64,000 bases of DNA, taken from the NCBI GenBank assembly GCA_026929865.2, contig CM049398.1, positions 17,025,501 through 17,089,500 on the forward strand. Reading direction: 5' to 3'. Position 1 is the stretch's first letter. Each line of letters opens with the position of its first letter. Shown here in pieces: positions 10,558 through 21,809 of this stretch. The notes beneath the pieces are model-generated. The model was not told where the DNA came from. It saw only the letters and a program-made list of their open reading frames with translations, and did not search any database. The position numbers were made by a program, and so were the translations under genes. This stretch comes from Hyperoplus lanceolatus (Eukaryota > Chordata > Actinopteri > Uranoscopiformes > Ammodytidae).

Positions 10558-12983
10558 ATGATTGTCACCATGCTAACAGCCATGTATATCATGGTCAAAG
10601 TCGTAGAATCGGTAAGATGATTTTAATGAAATAAGGAATAGAAATAAGTAATAATATTATTGCATTGAAATTGGATTAAACATGATTCAGTGTGTCAAGC
10701 TAATATCCTGACTTTGTCAAAATGTCACTAGTATTAGAATATTTGTAAAAATCCTTGATTTCATAAAAAGATATGTTTAAAAGTAATGAGTGGTGGTTCT
10801 CTGTGTTTTTGCTGCAACCATAACATTGTAGTTTACCCAACCACCTAGGTTTACAAAGACAGCGTAAACATGTGATTAGGGTGATGTGAAAAATCACATG
10901 GATGGATCAGTGTCCAATTGTGGACAGTATTCAAATTTAATTAATGTGACTTTAAAACAGACTCTTATGGTGCATTATTCCTCGCTCGTATTCCTCTCTT
11001 CTTATTATGTAACATTTGATGCTCATGTTTAAAAAAAAATTCAAAAGTGAAGTACCATCGAAAAGGTCCTCAGGCCAAACTGTATTAAGTATAAGTAAGT
11101 GAACCGGAGGCACCTTGACCTGCACAATGGAACCTCTAACCCAAACTCCTTTTAACTTTCAGATAGGTGTACAGTTTTCACGGCAAGAGGACCCTTTGCC
11201 TTACATGGTGTCCCAGCCATTGCCTTGGCATATTCACTCAGTTTCGCACAGTCGGAGGAGCAGCAAAGTAGACGAGGTTAGTTGTAACAAGATAAGTTGT
11301 AATGAGGGGATTTTACCCCAGTATAGTTGCTGTCTATCACAGCAATGCTGACACTTCAAGGCAATTCATTCTATACAGCAAACACATCACACATTCATTC
11401 TGCACATGGCCGATTCAACCACTGGAACCTAATCCTCTATTTTGGATATGATCCACTGGGGGTCGTCTGTTGTCTTTTGTCTCATGTAGAGACAGAGCTC
11501 ATTGGTCAAGCTTGACTCAGCATGGGAGCATAAGCTTGGTCACATGTTTTACTTGTAGTGTGTCAGAGGAGAAAGAAAGCAGAGGAAATCATTTAAAAGA
11601 CAAGAGTGACTTTTAGCGCCCCTGCACTCAAGCAGTAATAGCCAAATAATATAATAAAAAATAAGATAAAGGTGAGTTTAACTACATACGTTTTGCCATC
11701 TCTGAGCCAATAACAGTGAAACAATCAATATATGATCATAAATACAACTGTCCAAAAATGTCACATTTGTGCATCCTTCTGAAATAGGTGTGTTTATATA
11801 TGTTTACTTATTATGCCTTGTCCTTAGTTTGAGGTAGCTGGTCTGAAGGTCACTTCTGAATGTTCGAAGATGAAGCTGCCTATTAAAAAAGACAAAAAGA
11901 GGAAAAAGAGCCAGGCAAACTTTAGTGGTTAAGAAATTGCTGAAATGATAGGGGAAAAAGATCACATCAGCAAAAGCACAGACTAAACAGAGGCAGACAG
12001 AGATAAAAAGAAAGGCCCTTTGTGTATTTAACTATGTCACTGTAACAACTTTGGTAAAAGATGAGAGTATAGACCATATTGACAAGGTCGTGTCTGTTGG
12101 ATTCAGTTACGGCCCACAGCCAAGGTGACGGGTAAGCAGGCTGAACAGGTCTAGTTCTCAGTCTTCTGGCTTCCCTGCCACTGCTCTGCTTGAGCTGTGA
12201 TCCCAATCAAGGGGATTTGTGTTTGAGGTCATTACCTTAAGTGTAGAAAGAAAGGACACAAAATCACACAGGCACATTGCACAGTCATTACTTAAGCACT
12301 GTACATTTTGTACTGCCAGAGGAATTTGGCCAAAGCGCCTGTTTGACTATCTGTTTGCATGTGTCTGGTTTTGTAACGTCAGTGACTTACGTTTTGGCTA
12401 AGTTACTGATACAACTGTAGCATTGATATTGATCATACCTGACCATTATCTCATGCCTGGGTGCCTCACACCCACACAACAAATTAATCTGTTTTTGTTT
12501 CTCTGCATGTCAGCAGGTCTGTCTTTCTAACACTCAGCTACTCTGTTTCCATTACAGTTTGATGGCTTGAGGAGGAACAGCATAGGCGTGTACAGAAAGA
12601 GTAAGTACCTCTCTGAATGCAGGCTATTTTTTTTTTGCCATAATCAATGTCACCTTAAAGCAATCACTAGGGCTTGATTCGAATCCAATGTCAAACCCAG
12701 CTCAACCTAGAATCAGAAAGAAAAGCCCGCCTGAATCAAAGCTAATATGTAAACCATGTGTTTGGACTTAACCATTGCTACAGACTATGTCTCCATGGCT
12801 ATTGCAACTACCTCTCTGGCTATCCCCTGTGTCCTGTCGTGCCCAGGCTCCAATGCCAGCAATGGGACATGCATTCCCCCCGCTGCTCCTCCACTCAGCC
12901 CTGTTGAAGTCGAGAAGGCCGCCGCCACCATCCAGACCCATTTCAGGAAGTTTCAACAGAAGAAACAGAAGAACGGCAAGTAA
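10558..12983 (+). CDS. PCP4/PEP-19-type IQ-motif protein (four-exon model)
   Basis: Model: exons 10558-10611, 11163-11276, 12558-12600 and 12847-12983, 348 nt in all, 115 residues. Junctions are CG|GTAAGA, CTTTCAG|ATA, GAG|GTTAGT, TTACAG|TTT, AGA|GTAAGT and CCCAG|GC, and the phases (0, 0, 1) agree throughout. The last exon encodes VEVEKAAATIQTHFRKFQQK then KQKNGK-stop. This is the IQ calmodulin-binding motif of Purkinje cell protein 4 (I-Q and the basic HFRKFQQKK tail), a small protein that speeds calcium exchange on calmodulin in neurons. The N-terminal part lacks the acidic run usual before the IQ in PCP4. It instead has a hydrophobic start (MIVTMLTAMYIMVKVVES), which could be a wrong first exon, and a basic Ser-rich middle (HSRRSSK, GLRRNSIGVYRK). 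Last exon: high confidence; exons 2-3: good; exon 1: weak. An alternative acceptor just before the IQ segment (CCACTCAG at 12898) would not keep phase. Confidence 0.62.
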
Positions 12984-13460
12984 ATGGACAAAGACGGCTG
13001 GTTGGTGCCAATGCAGCAAGCCCGAGAGCCAAAGAAAAGCAGGTGGAACGTATGCCCATTCTCCAAAGAATTGGATCTGTGATGGCATACACAAATTCAT
13101 ATATACAGTCATATTACATATGTACATATATTCAAACAAAAACTTATTAGAACACTGAGAATAGTGACACAGTATGAACACAGTAATATACGGCCATAGA
13201 GTACATCTCAGATAGCTGTTTGAAATATGTATTTAAAGTCCAATGTGATCAATGTATGAGAATATACGGTACGTGTAAATGATTGTTAGTTTTGATGTGC
13301 TGTGATGACCGAGTGACTGTGTGAGTGACATCGAGTATGCTGCTATGAGTTTTGAGTATTTAAATATGGAAAAAAACACATCAGATAATTTGTTGACATA
13401 TTGGATCTTTCAAAAACAAACGTAGTTCTAACCTATTTCAATAAACTCTCCTTTAAGCCT
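12984..13460 (+). other. 3' UTR and poly(A) signal of the PCP4-type gene
   Basis: After the TAA at 12981-12983 the sequence is non-coding, and AATAAA occurs at 13440-13445. This gives a 3' UTR of about 470 nt, plausible for a small neuronal mRNA. The stretch 13461-13884 up to the Harbinger element holds nothing that I can identify. Confidence 0.5.
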
Positions 13461-14215
13461 GTGCAGTATTTCATTGAAGCATGATGCCCTCTAGTGTTTT
13501 GGTCAGGTTCGGAATCCTATTATGAATGAGCCACATCTTCAGATGGTTCATCTATAATGCGACAGTAAAAAGTCCCCCTAGGAAGTCTTTTTGTATTATT
13601 AATGTTGTATTTTTAAGTGGCTGCAAGACCTGAAGTAGTCAGAATAAAGTAAATAATGTATTGCATGATTAAAATACAAACATACAAATAACTATCATAA
13701 CCATGACATTGTGAAATGATCAAAAATAATATAATTTGTCATTCCACTCACCCTGAATAAAGCAACAGCCAATCACAAAACTGCCTCGTTCTGTCTCATT
13801 TCTCTCGACAAGGAATCCGTAATGAAAAGTGTCAGAATAAAATAAAATGTAAAAAATTGTTCTGTGACCAGCAACACATATATTGGTCGCGTTTCCCAGA
13901 TTCGTTAAGAGCCTCTTTGGGCTAAGTACTTCTTTGGAGCGCTCTTAAGAACGCCGTGAAAGAAGAATGCGTTTCCCAGATTCGTTCTTAGCGAAAGTAG
14001 CTCTTTCACTAAGATGGAACTGTAAGACGGAGCTTACAACCTTCTTAGCGACCAAATCGTCAGTGATCATGCCGCGTCAGGGAAATTTATTTCCTCCACT
14101 TTTCGAAATAATATTGTAATAAACCTTGCCTCTGGATTAGAGGAGATAGAGAGCACCTTAACAGTTATGCAAGGAAACAAAACGAGGAGGACACTGAAGA
14201 ATACCAATCAATTAT

Positions 14216-14462
14216 CTTTATTGAACATCATGTAGGAGACACGGGACGGGAACACATGTGGAAGAGCCTTTAGGTTAGACCCTCTTTTCTGGTGACACTT
14301 CTCAGGCATTAGCCACCCACACAAACCCCCAGCAACAGGGCACGGCACACAAATGCTGCTATGCAGCCACACCAAACCCCTTAGGGCACTGCACATCAAA
14401 TCTGCACTGCAACCCACTACACGGCAACCCGTGGCGTCAGAGCCCCCCTGTGCACACTGGAC
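14216..14462 (-). other. Harbinger left-arm segment with minus-strand poly(A) signal
   Basis: On the minus strand this segment ends with TTCAATAAAG (AATAAA near 14216-14221), suggesting the 3' end of a Harbinger transcript. It reads open for about 70 codons, but the protein resembles nothing I know and may be 3' UTR. It is continuous with 20256 onward once the LINE is removed. Confidence 0.35.
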
Positions 14463-14480
14463 GAGTTGTTACCCCTGGGA

Positions 14481-14495
14481 GCCAAGATGGCGCTG
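14481..14495 (+). promoter_or_regulatory. YY1-like site at the LINE 5' end
   Basis: GCCAAGATGGCGCTG lies 5 bp inside the element start. CAAGATGGC is the core bound by YY1, and mammalian L1 carries the same core at its own 5' end, where it sets the transcription start. The match is direct; function here is inferred. Confidence 0.5.
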
Positions 14496-14756
14496 TTCTG
14501 AGGAGGCTGCGTTAAACTTTCCTCCGGAAAACTTGGAGGCTTTGATACCACAACTTCAATGGTTTCGACTTGAAAACGATATATATGGCTGCGTAAATTA
14601 GAGAAGAAAGTTTTCCGGTACTTCTGGGCAGAATAATTCAAAGTTAACTTTATAAATGTAAAAAACCCAGTCGACGGAAGGAAATCAATAACGGTTACGT
14701 TAACGGTTTTGTCTTTGTCACCGACCAACATATCAACTGAAACGAAAAAAAAACAA

Positions 14757-15585
14757 ATGGAAGACAGTTGTACCACTGTAATGGAGGCTAATATGGAAGA
14801 AGAACGAGGAGAGGTGAAAACAGACACTGAGGAAGTCTTCTCTACAGAGAAACCTGTGGCGAAAAAAAAGAAGAGAGCACAGCAATGGCAACGGTGAGAG
14901 CGGCTTCTCGGACATAATGGCAGCGATTCAGGTGCTAGCTAAAAAACAGGACGACTCGTTCGGCAAAATCTCGGCAATTGAATTGACTACGAACTCTACT
15001 GCCAAACAAATTGAGAAATTAACGTCCACTGTTGAGCAACTTGTAGTGGACGTTGAGCGTCACAAAGACATATTGAGAACCACACAGCTGGAGGTTGAAA
15101 ACCTAAAAAAAGAAAACAAAATCCTGAGGGCAGGAGTCGCTGACTGCAAACGGTACAGCTGGAGGTGGGCGCTCAAGCTACATGGGATGAAAGAGGAAAC
15201 TAATGAAGATACAAGAAAGCTGTCTATTGATGTGATGGGAAAGGTGGCTCCTGGGCTGTGTGAGTATCTGGAGGAGGGGGTTGACATAGTCCACCGGGTC
15301 GGCCCAAGAAAACACGATGGTCCCCAGACTCCCCACAGATCCATCATTATCCTGTTCGCACTCCGCCGCATCCGTGATGGTGTATGGAAATGCGCGAAAG
15401 GGTGCCGGTTTCTACGGGACAACAAGCTGCGACTGTCTGAGGCTCTGTCTCCGGAGGACAGATTGGCAAGGGAGAAACTGTGGCCTCTGGTAAAGAAAGC
15501 GAGAGAGGAGGGGAAGAAGGCTTCATTCCTGGGCCCCTTTGCTTTGATTGACGGGAAGAAGATCGACCACTTAGACATTGAGTAA
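14757..15585 (+). pseudogene. LINE ORF1 protein, one frameshift
   Basis: The first frame starts MEDSCTTVMEANMEEERGEV and ends soon after KKKKRAQQWQR. The second frame takes over upstream of 14917 (NGESGFSDIMAAIQVLAKKQ) and runs to the stop at 15585. The shift falls at or near an A8 run (14862-14869). The product has a coiled coil (about 14980-15110: heptads with EKL, VEQL, VENLKKEN). An L1 ORF1-type RNA-binding region follows (LKLHGMKEE, VDIVHRVGPRK, RSIIILFALRRIRD, LSPEDR). ORF1p of L1-group LINEs binds element RNA and acts as nucleic-acid chaperone. If the A-run is a sequencing error the ORF is intact. Confidence 0.75.
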
Positions 15586-16234
15586 TGTTTTAGCCTACTG
15601 ACAGCTAGTTGGCTGGGACCTGCCTGACGGCCTCTCGATTCCAGAATGTGGGACCGTTGATCCAACTTCCACCTGATCTGCGGTCCGGCTGGACTCATGT
15701 TGGATATTCCTCCATTTCAAGTAACACAAAAGTTGGTATGAAAAAAAAAAAAAAAAAAAAAAAAAAAATTATAATAATATTAATTTAATTTATTTATTTA
15801 AATAATTTGGATAAGAAAGTATTTTTGGTTGAATGCTCTTATTCATATTTAAAGCTGGTGACCTATGTTTTGGTCCTTAATGGTTAGTTTTGAAATCGTT
15901 GTTTCACATTACATAATGTGTTCATATAGTTTAATTAATATAAAATACCTTGATTTCAGGTGCAGGGTATGATTGCACGGATATGTTAAAGGTAGCCTGG
16001 AATTTATGTATTACGCCTATCTTATATTTATTTTTAGTTATTAGTCAAGTCAAATACATGGTGGTATAAAATATTTATTTTTATTTTAGTTACTTAATGT
16101 TTCCACCACATTATTATTGGTTGTTTATCAATCCTTCTTTCAAAAAAAAGCTAAAGCACACCTACAGTTCTTGTTATCTGTTATTTGAGAGCTTTTCTGT
16201 TTGTTTGTCCTACTGTTCGTTTTTTAGTTATTGG

Positions 16235-19200
16235 ATGGATGTTATTAAGCTAAACCCTCTTACTTTGATGTCACTGAATGTCAGGGGTATACGTGATGCT
16301 GTTAAGAGAAAAGCTATGTTATTATTTTGTAAAAGAAGTGAAGCTGATTTAATTCTACTTCAAGAGACACATTCCAGTGAGTCAGACATTAAGTTTTGGA
16401 AAGGGCAATGGGGAAATGGAATTTACTGTAGTCATGGCACCAATCACTCAGCGGGGGTCTCTGTTTTTCTACATAAATTTAGGGGTGATATTTTAGAGGT
16501 TGTCTCTTCAGATGATGGTAGATGGTTGACTATTATTCTCAAACAGGATAATGCAATTTTCATTGTGTGCAATGTTTATGGTCACAATTCTCGCTCTCTA
16601 AACAAAGGGCTTTTCTCCCAAATAATTTTGAAACTAAAAGAACTATTACAGAAATATTCAAATTCCTTTTTAATTTTAAGTGGTGACTTTAATGAATGTG
16701 CTGATGATGCAAAGGACAGGTATCCGCCAAAAAATTGCCAAACTTCGCAAAGTAACAATCTGATTTTAAAACTATGTTGTGATTTGTCTCTGACTGATGC
16801 ATGGCGCTTCTTATATCCCGATATGCAAGACTTTACTTGGTCAAATAGGAATTTATCTTGTAGATCAAGAATTGATCTTTTTCTGATCTCTACAAATGCT
16901 CTATATCTTGTTAAAGATGTGTCTCACTCTTCTGCTCCTTTATCGGACCATAAACAAATTAGTCTTAAGTTATGTGGTTCACAGGATACTACAAATTTAA
17001 GAGGTTACTGGAAATTCAATAATTCTCTTCTTCAGGTTAACCAGTTTAATGATAGAATTAAAGAAATAATTGAAGAAATATATACTGAAAACAATAAGGG
17101 TGAAAAAAGATGCGAATATTTTACGTATATGTCTAGGTGTGCTGCTATAAGGAGAAGTAAGGAACTGAAGGTCATTAGAAATCAAAACGAATCTGAATTA
17201 TTACATAGAATAAACACCCTTTTATCTAAAACTAACTTAACTTCTGAGGAAGAAATAGAACTAAAGGAGATACAACTCAAAATAGATCAAATTTACAAAG
17301 ATTTAGCTAAGGGTGCATTTATAAGATCTAGAGCCAAGTGGTTGGAGGATGGGGAAACCAACTCCAGTTATTTTTTTGCTCTTGAAAAAAGAAATGGCAA
17401 GAGAAAATCCCTGCAGACTCTTAATATTAACGGAAATCACTGTACAGATTCAAAAGAGATCTCCAACTTTGTCTCCTCATTCTACAGTAAGCTTTACACA
17501 TCCAAATTTAATAACCTCTTATGTGAGACTTACATTTCTAAATTAAAGGAGGTTGTTCCTGCTGTCGAGGAGGACCTTAAAATACTTTGTGACTCAAAGG
17601 TTACAATAAATGAAATTAAAACAGCTATTTTTTCAATGAAAAAAGAAAAATCACCAGGTATTGATGGTCTTTCTGTTGAATTTTATATCCATTTTTGGGA
17701 CATTATTCGAAAGCCTTTATTTTGCATGTATGAGGAGTGTATCAGTCAGAGAGAAATGAGTACAACTATGAAACAAGGTATTATCTCATTAATACCAAAG
17801 CCAGATAAAGACATTTTATTAATAGACAATTCGCGACCCATTACTTTGTTAACTATCGATTATAAAATATTGTCTTTAGCCTTTGCAAACAGATTAAAGA
17901 CAGGACTTGATTATATTGTGGCTGAAACCCAGTCAGGCTTTATGAAGGGTAGACATATTAGTAACAATATTAGACTTGTATTAGACCTACTTGACTATGC
18001 AAACGAAGTACATTCAAAAGCTTTCATTCTATTTTTAGATTTTTATAAAGCCTTCGACACCATTGAACATGGCTTTCTTATAGAATGTCTCAAGCTCTTT
18101 GGTTTTGGGACAACATTTGTAGAAATACTTGATATGTTTTATAAAGGAATTAATAGTTCTGTTATATTAAACTTCAACACATCTCAAAGATTTGATATAA
18201 AGCGAGGTGTTAGACAAGGTTGCCCTATTTCGCCCTTTTTATTTATTTTAGTTGTTGAGCTGTTATCCATAAATATTGCCCAAAATCCAGACCTTAAAGG
18301 CATAACTATATTTGATAGAGAAATAAGAATTTCGCAACTGGCGGATGATACAACCCTTTTCCTCAGAGATAGAGATCAATTACCAAAGGCTATTGAGCTA
18401 GTTGAACAGTTTTCTTCAGCCTCAGGATTAAAGCTAAATATATCTTAATGTGAATTATTGCCTTTGCATGATTGTGATGAAACATCAATAGACAACGTTC
18501 CTATAAAGAATGTGGTGAAATATTTAGGTATTCATATGACAAGAAATCTTTTAGTTAGACAGCATTTAAACTTTAACGAGAGAATTAAGAAAACTAGAAA
18601 TATATTCAATCTCTGGCTTCAAAGGGACTTAACATTGTATGGTAGAGTACTGTTATCTAAAGCTGAGGGGCTGTCTCGTTTTGTTTATCCGTCACTTTCT
18701 CTCTTTGTTAATGACTCCACAGCCAATGTCATCAATAAGTTATTCCTTGATTTTATTTGGAAAAATAAACCCCACAAACTTAAAAAAGCAGTATTATCTA
18801 ACAGTAGAGCGGACGGAGGTCTTGAAGTTTTAAATTTCATCGATACTGTTAATACTTTTAAAGTTAACTGGCTTAAAAGATGCTTAGCTAACCCAAATTC
18901 TTTATGGTTTTTCATCCCTAACCACATTTTTGATAAAATTGGTGGTCTCTCTTTTGTTTTGATATGTAATTACGCACCAAACAGACTTCCTGTTGCATTG
19001 TCAAAGTTTCATCAGCAGTCTCTTCTTGCCTGGAAGTTATGCTACATCCACAACTTTTCTCCTCACAGAACTTTCCTATGGAATAATTATAATATAACTA
19101 TTAAAAATACTTCCCTCTTTTATCCAAAGTGGTTCGAAAGAAATATTGTAAATATTTTGTCTTTATTTGATGAACATGGCTCAATAATATCATATGAGAA

Positions 19201-19723
19201 CTTTATGACAAAGCACAGTTTTCCTATTCCCTTCAAGGAATTCAATGCAGTAACTAAGGCTATTCCTTCAGGTTTGTCTCATCTGATTAAGAGTCATGTT
19301 TGTTTTAATGAAGTACATACTTCCTATGATCTTCCTACATTGTCTTTGAATGGCATGGAATTAAAAGATAAAAAATGTAATAATAGATTCATTCGTCAAA
19401 CATTGCAAAGTAAAAACAAAATTATTCCAAGAGGAAAATTCTACTGGAATTCGCATTTGGAAAACATAAATTGGAAAAAGACGTGGCTTTTACCTCATCA
19501 ATTTTGTATTTCCAACAAGGTAAAAGAAATTCATTTTAAAATTTTACATAAAATCTATCCAGTCAATTCTATAATTTCTAAATATATGGATGTTGATAGC
19601 TCCTGCTCCTTTTGTGGACTCGCTGATGAAACATTTGCCCACCTTTTTTTTTGAATGTGAATATACGAAGAAATTTTGGTATGATTTAAGTTGTTTCATT
19701 TTCCGTCCACCCATGTGATTTTA
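16235..19723 (+). pseudogene. LINE ORF2: APE endonuclease and reverse transcriptase, damaged
   Basis: The open frame begins at 16097, but the conserved part starts at the ATG at 16235. Endonuclease motifs: MSLNVRGIRD, LILLQETHSS, ILSGDFNE and APLSDHKQIS. Reverse transcriptase: KSPGIDGLSVEFY, SGFMKGRHI, FLDFYKAFDTIEH (catalytic D), VRQGCPISPFLF and LADDTTLF (catalytic DD). The C-terminus has a Cys-His knuckle (CSFCGLADETFAH). Lesions: an in-frame TAA at 18446-18448, with the same frame continuing CELLPLHDCDE; a +1 shift at a T9 run (19644-19652) just before ECEYTKKFW; and another shift near 19715. The enzyme would nick target DNA and prime reverse transcription. The style resembles the Tx1 branch of L1. 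Confidence 0.85.
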
Positions 19724-20255
19724 TTCTTAAAGATGTGATATGTTACTTTGACGATGGTAAAGATAAGTCCCTTATTTATATGGTTAATTTTTTTATTTTA
19801 CTTGGGAAATTTTTTATTCACAAACAAAAATTCTTAGAATCCCATCCCACTTTCCAGGTTTTTTTTTGTAGAATTTAAATCATTTTTTAAGTCCCTTTCC
19901 CTGTTAAAAAATAGAAAAAGTTCTAGATTTATTGAGTGTTACCAAACTAGATTTCATGAATCTCCTTGACAACAGGTCAAATGAATTCATACCTCTTTAG
20001 CTAGATTTATTCTTAATATTTTTACAAATGTTTATTAATGTTTTTTTTCATCCATCCTTTATGTATTTTGTATATTTTTTTATATAATTAATATGACAAT
20101 TAATGTATTAAATATGTATGTGTATGTTTATTGTATGTAAAATATTGTGTTGCTCTCTGAGTTTGTATTGCATAATTGTTTTGTTTAATGTAATTGCATA
20201 ATTGTTTAATAAATTTGTAAGAAAAAAAAAAAAAAAAAAAAGAGTTGTTACCCCT

Positions 20256-21100
20256 ACTATTTCCCCCACTAGGTCCCCTGTACTGCCGCGTCTAATTAAA
20301 ATACAATTAATTAACAAAGCTATAAACACACAATACAAATATATATATATCTATATCTAAAAGCTACTTAACTCTCCCAGGAGTTGAGACCCCCCCCTCG
20401 GGGTCTGGGCTTTGGCGCTGGTCCGGATTGGCTGACATGCACGGCTCCGGTCCAACGCAGCGAGGCAGCTCCACAAACTGCAGGAGAGCCTCTACACCAA
20501 TTGGAGAGCGGTTTGAGCACTCCTAAATGATCCCCACCCTATCAGTAACTCGCCCTCAATACTGGAACCTTTCCCTTACTCTATTGCTATCTTCACCGCC
20601 GGCACCCCTAGCGGCATGCGAACGGCCCCACCCCCCAGGCCTGAGTGCATTCGGCTTTTAGAATGGATCTTAGTTGGGCACAAGCCCTGTAACATTCAGT
20701 CCGCTCCCCAACAACCCTGATTGTCATCTGTCTGCCCTTTTTCTAACCTCCTACCCACTCCCTTCAGCTGCATCGCATCATCCTAATTAACGACCACTCT
20801 GTGGCTCACTCTCTGATCACAGCCCATGGTTCACTACAATATAACAATGCTCAATGCGGACCACTGGGCAAGAAACATAGACTAATAGTAGAGACAAAAA
20901 ATGTTTTAATGAATTAGACGTTTACGTTTTCCACACACATGTGAGTTTATAGTACCACTACACATACAAAAAAACAAACATCAACAACCCTGTGGCATTT
21001 CACAGATATCAAGGAAACAGATTTAATTGAACTCAGCTGAACCTCATTCAGAGCGGCTCCAACTGCTAAAGGCGTTGCCAAAGTCCGCGCGTGTGAGAAA
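20256..21100. other. Harbinger internal sequence without clear gene
   Basis: This continues the Harbinger element to the right of the LINE target duplication. It is partly C-rich and encodes no product I recognise on either strand. Confidence 0.45.
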
Positions 21101-21102
21101 CC

Positions 21103-21465
21103 ATGGCTGTAATACAACACCTCGCTGCGAACCAACAGCCTCGCCGTGCGCGAAGCCAGACGGTTTACATAAATGCATACGTGCGTCGGCACTTCTCCCC
21201 ACTGGACGTGCTATCAGACCGGGCCGTCCAGGCAAAGTACCGGCTGCCCCGTGCGGATATCCAACGGCTGATCACTCTGGGGTCTCCACACATCCAGAGC
21301 AACCCGCTGCAATTTTGTCTTCAGCCCGGTCCAACAACCCGCAGCCCCTACCTCTTCACCACCAGTCACCAAGCACTAAACCATAAACCCACAATCACCA
21401 CACATCACCCATATCAACTCTCAGGCCTGAAGGCTGAAATAAATAAACAGAACCAGCAGATGTAG
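21103..21465 (+). pseudogene. HARBI1-like transposase N-terminal fragment
   Basis: The frame starts MAVIQHLAANQQPRRARSQ, then has YINAYVRRHFSPLDVLSDR and VQAKYRLPRADIQRLITL. This pattern (basic arginine run, F-x-D-x-L, then R(F/Y)RLPR-x-x-I) is typical of the N-terminus of PIF-Harbinger transposases. After about 60 residues the similarity ends, and the DIRS insertion begins at 21477. No DDE domain follows on the far side of that insertion, so the gene was already truncated. Confidence 0.55.
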
Positions 21466-21519
21466 GCTACATGTAACGTAAGTTATGAACATAACTATGG
21501 ATCTATGAGACCGACCGAT

Positions 21520-21661
21520 GACCGTCACTACGGTCTAACCGTGAATGATACCCTCCATTCTACCTATCTTTCGAGACCATAATATCAACAGAGTCGTATG
21601 ACCGACCTTTAGAGGCGGGCTCGGAGTGCATAAAGCATCCGGGGGAGCACGCCTCTTCCTC
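21520..21661 (+). repeat. DIRS left inverted terminal repeat
   Basis: From GACCGTCACTACGG to CGCCTCTTCCTC the sequence matches the reverse complement of 27200-27341 over 142 bp with no difference that I can see. The unique left extension 21477-21519 is instead complementary to part of the internal complementary region. Confidence 0.88.
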
Positions 21662-21700
21662 CTGCCTGGAACGCCTCAGCCAGTTCCGAGCGACAAGAGA

Positions 21701-21798
21701 TAGTGACGGTCATCGGTCGGTCTCATAGATCCATAGTTATGTTCATAACTTACGATCTATTTCGACCTCCCTCAGACCGTCACTACGGTCTAACCGTG
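21701..21798 (+). repeat. DIRS internal complementary region (ICR)
   Basis: The first half (21701-21754) is the exact reverse complement of the element's left terminus (21477-21530). The second half (21752-21798) is the reverse complement of its right terminus (27318-27364). The two halves meet at ACG, the complement of the terminal CGT. This is the arrangement that lets a DIRS transcript be circularised through its ICR during replication. Confidence 0.9.
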
Positions 21799-21809
21799 GA
21801 TGAGTCATA

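Larger units (their letters stand above)
14477..20241 (+). mobile_element. Near full-length L1/Tx1-like LINE
   Basis: The 5.8-kb insertion has ORF1, ORF2 and a poly(A) tail (20222-20241), and is bracketed by a perfect 14-bp target duplication GAGTTGTTACCCCT (14463-14476 and 20242-20255). It begins GGGAGCCAAGATGGCG, so the 5' end seems intact. It inserted into the Harbinger element, so it is younger than it. Both ORFs carry small lesions; see their entries. A 28-base A run sits between ORF1 and ORF2 at about 15740-15767. Confidence 0.9.
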
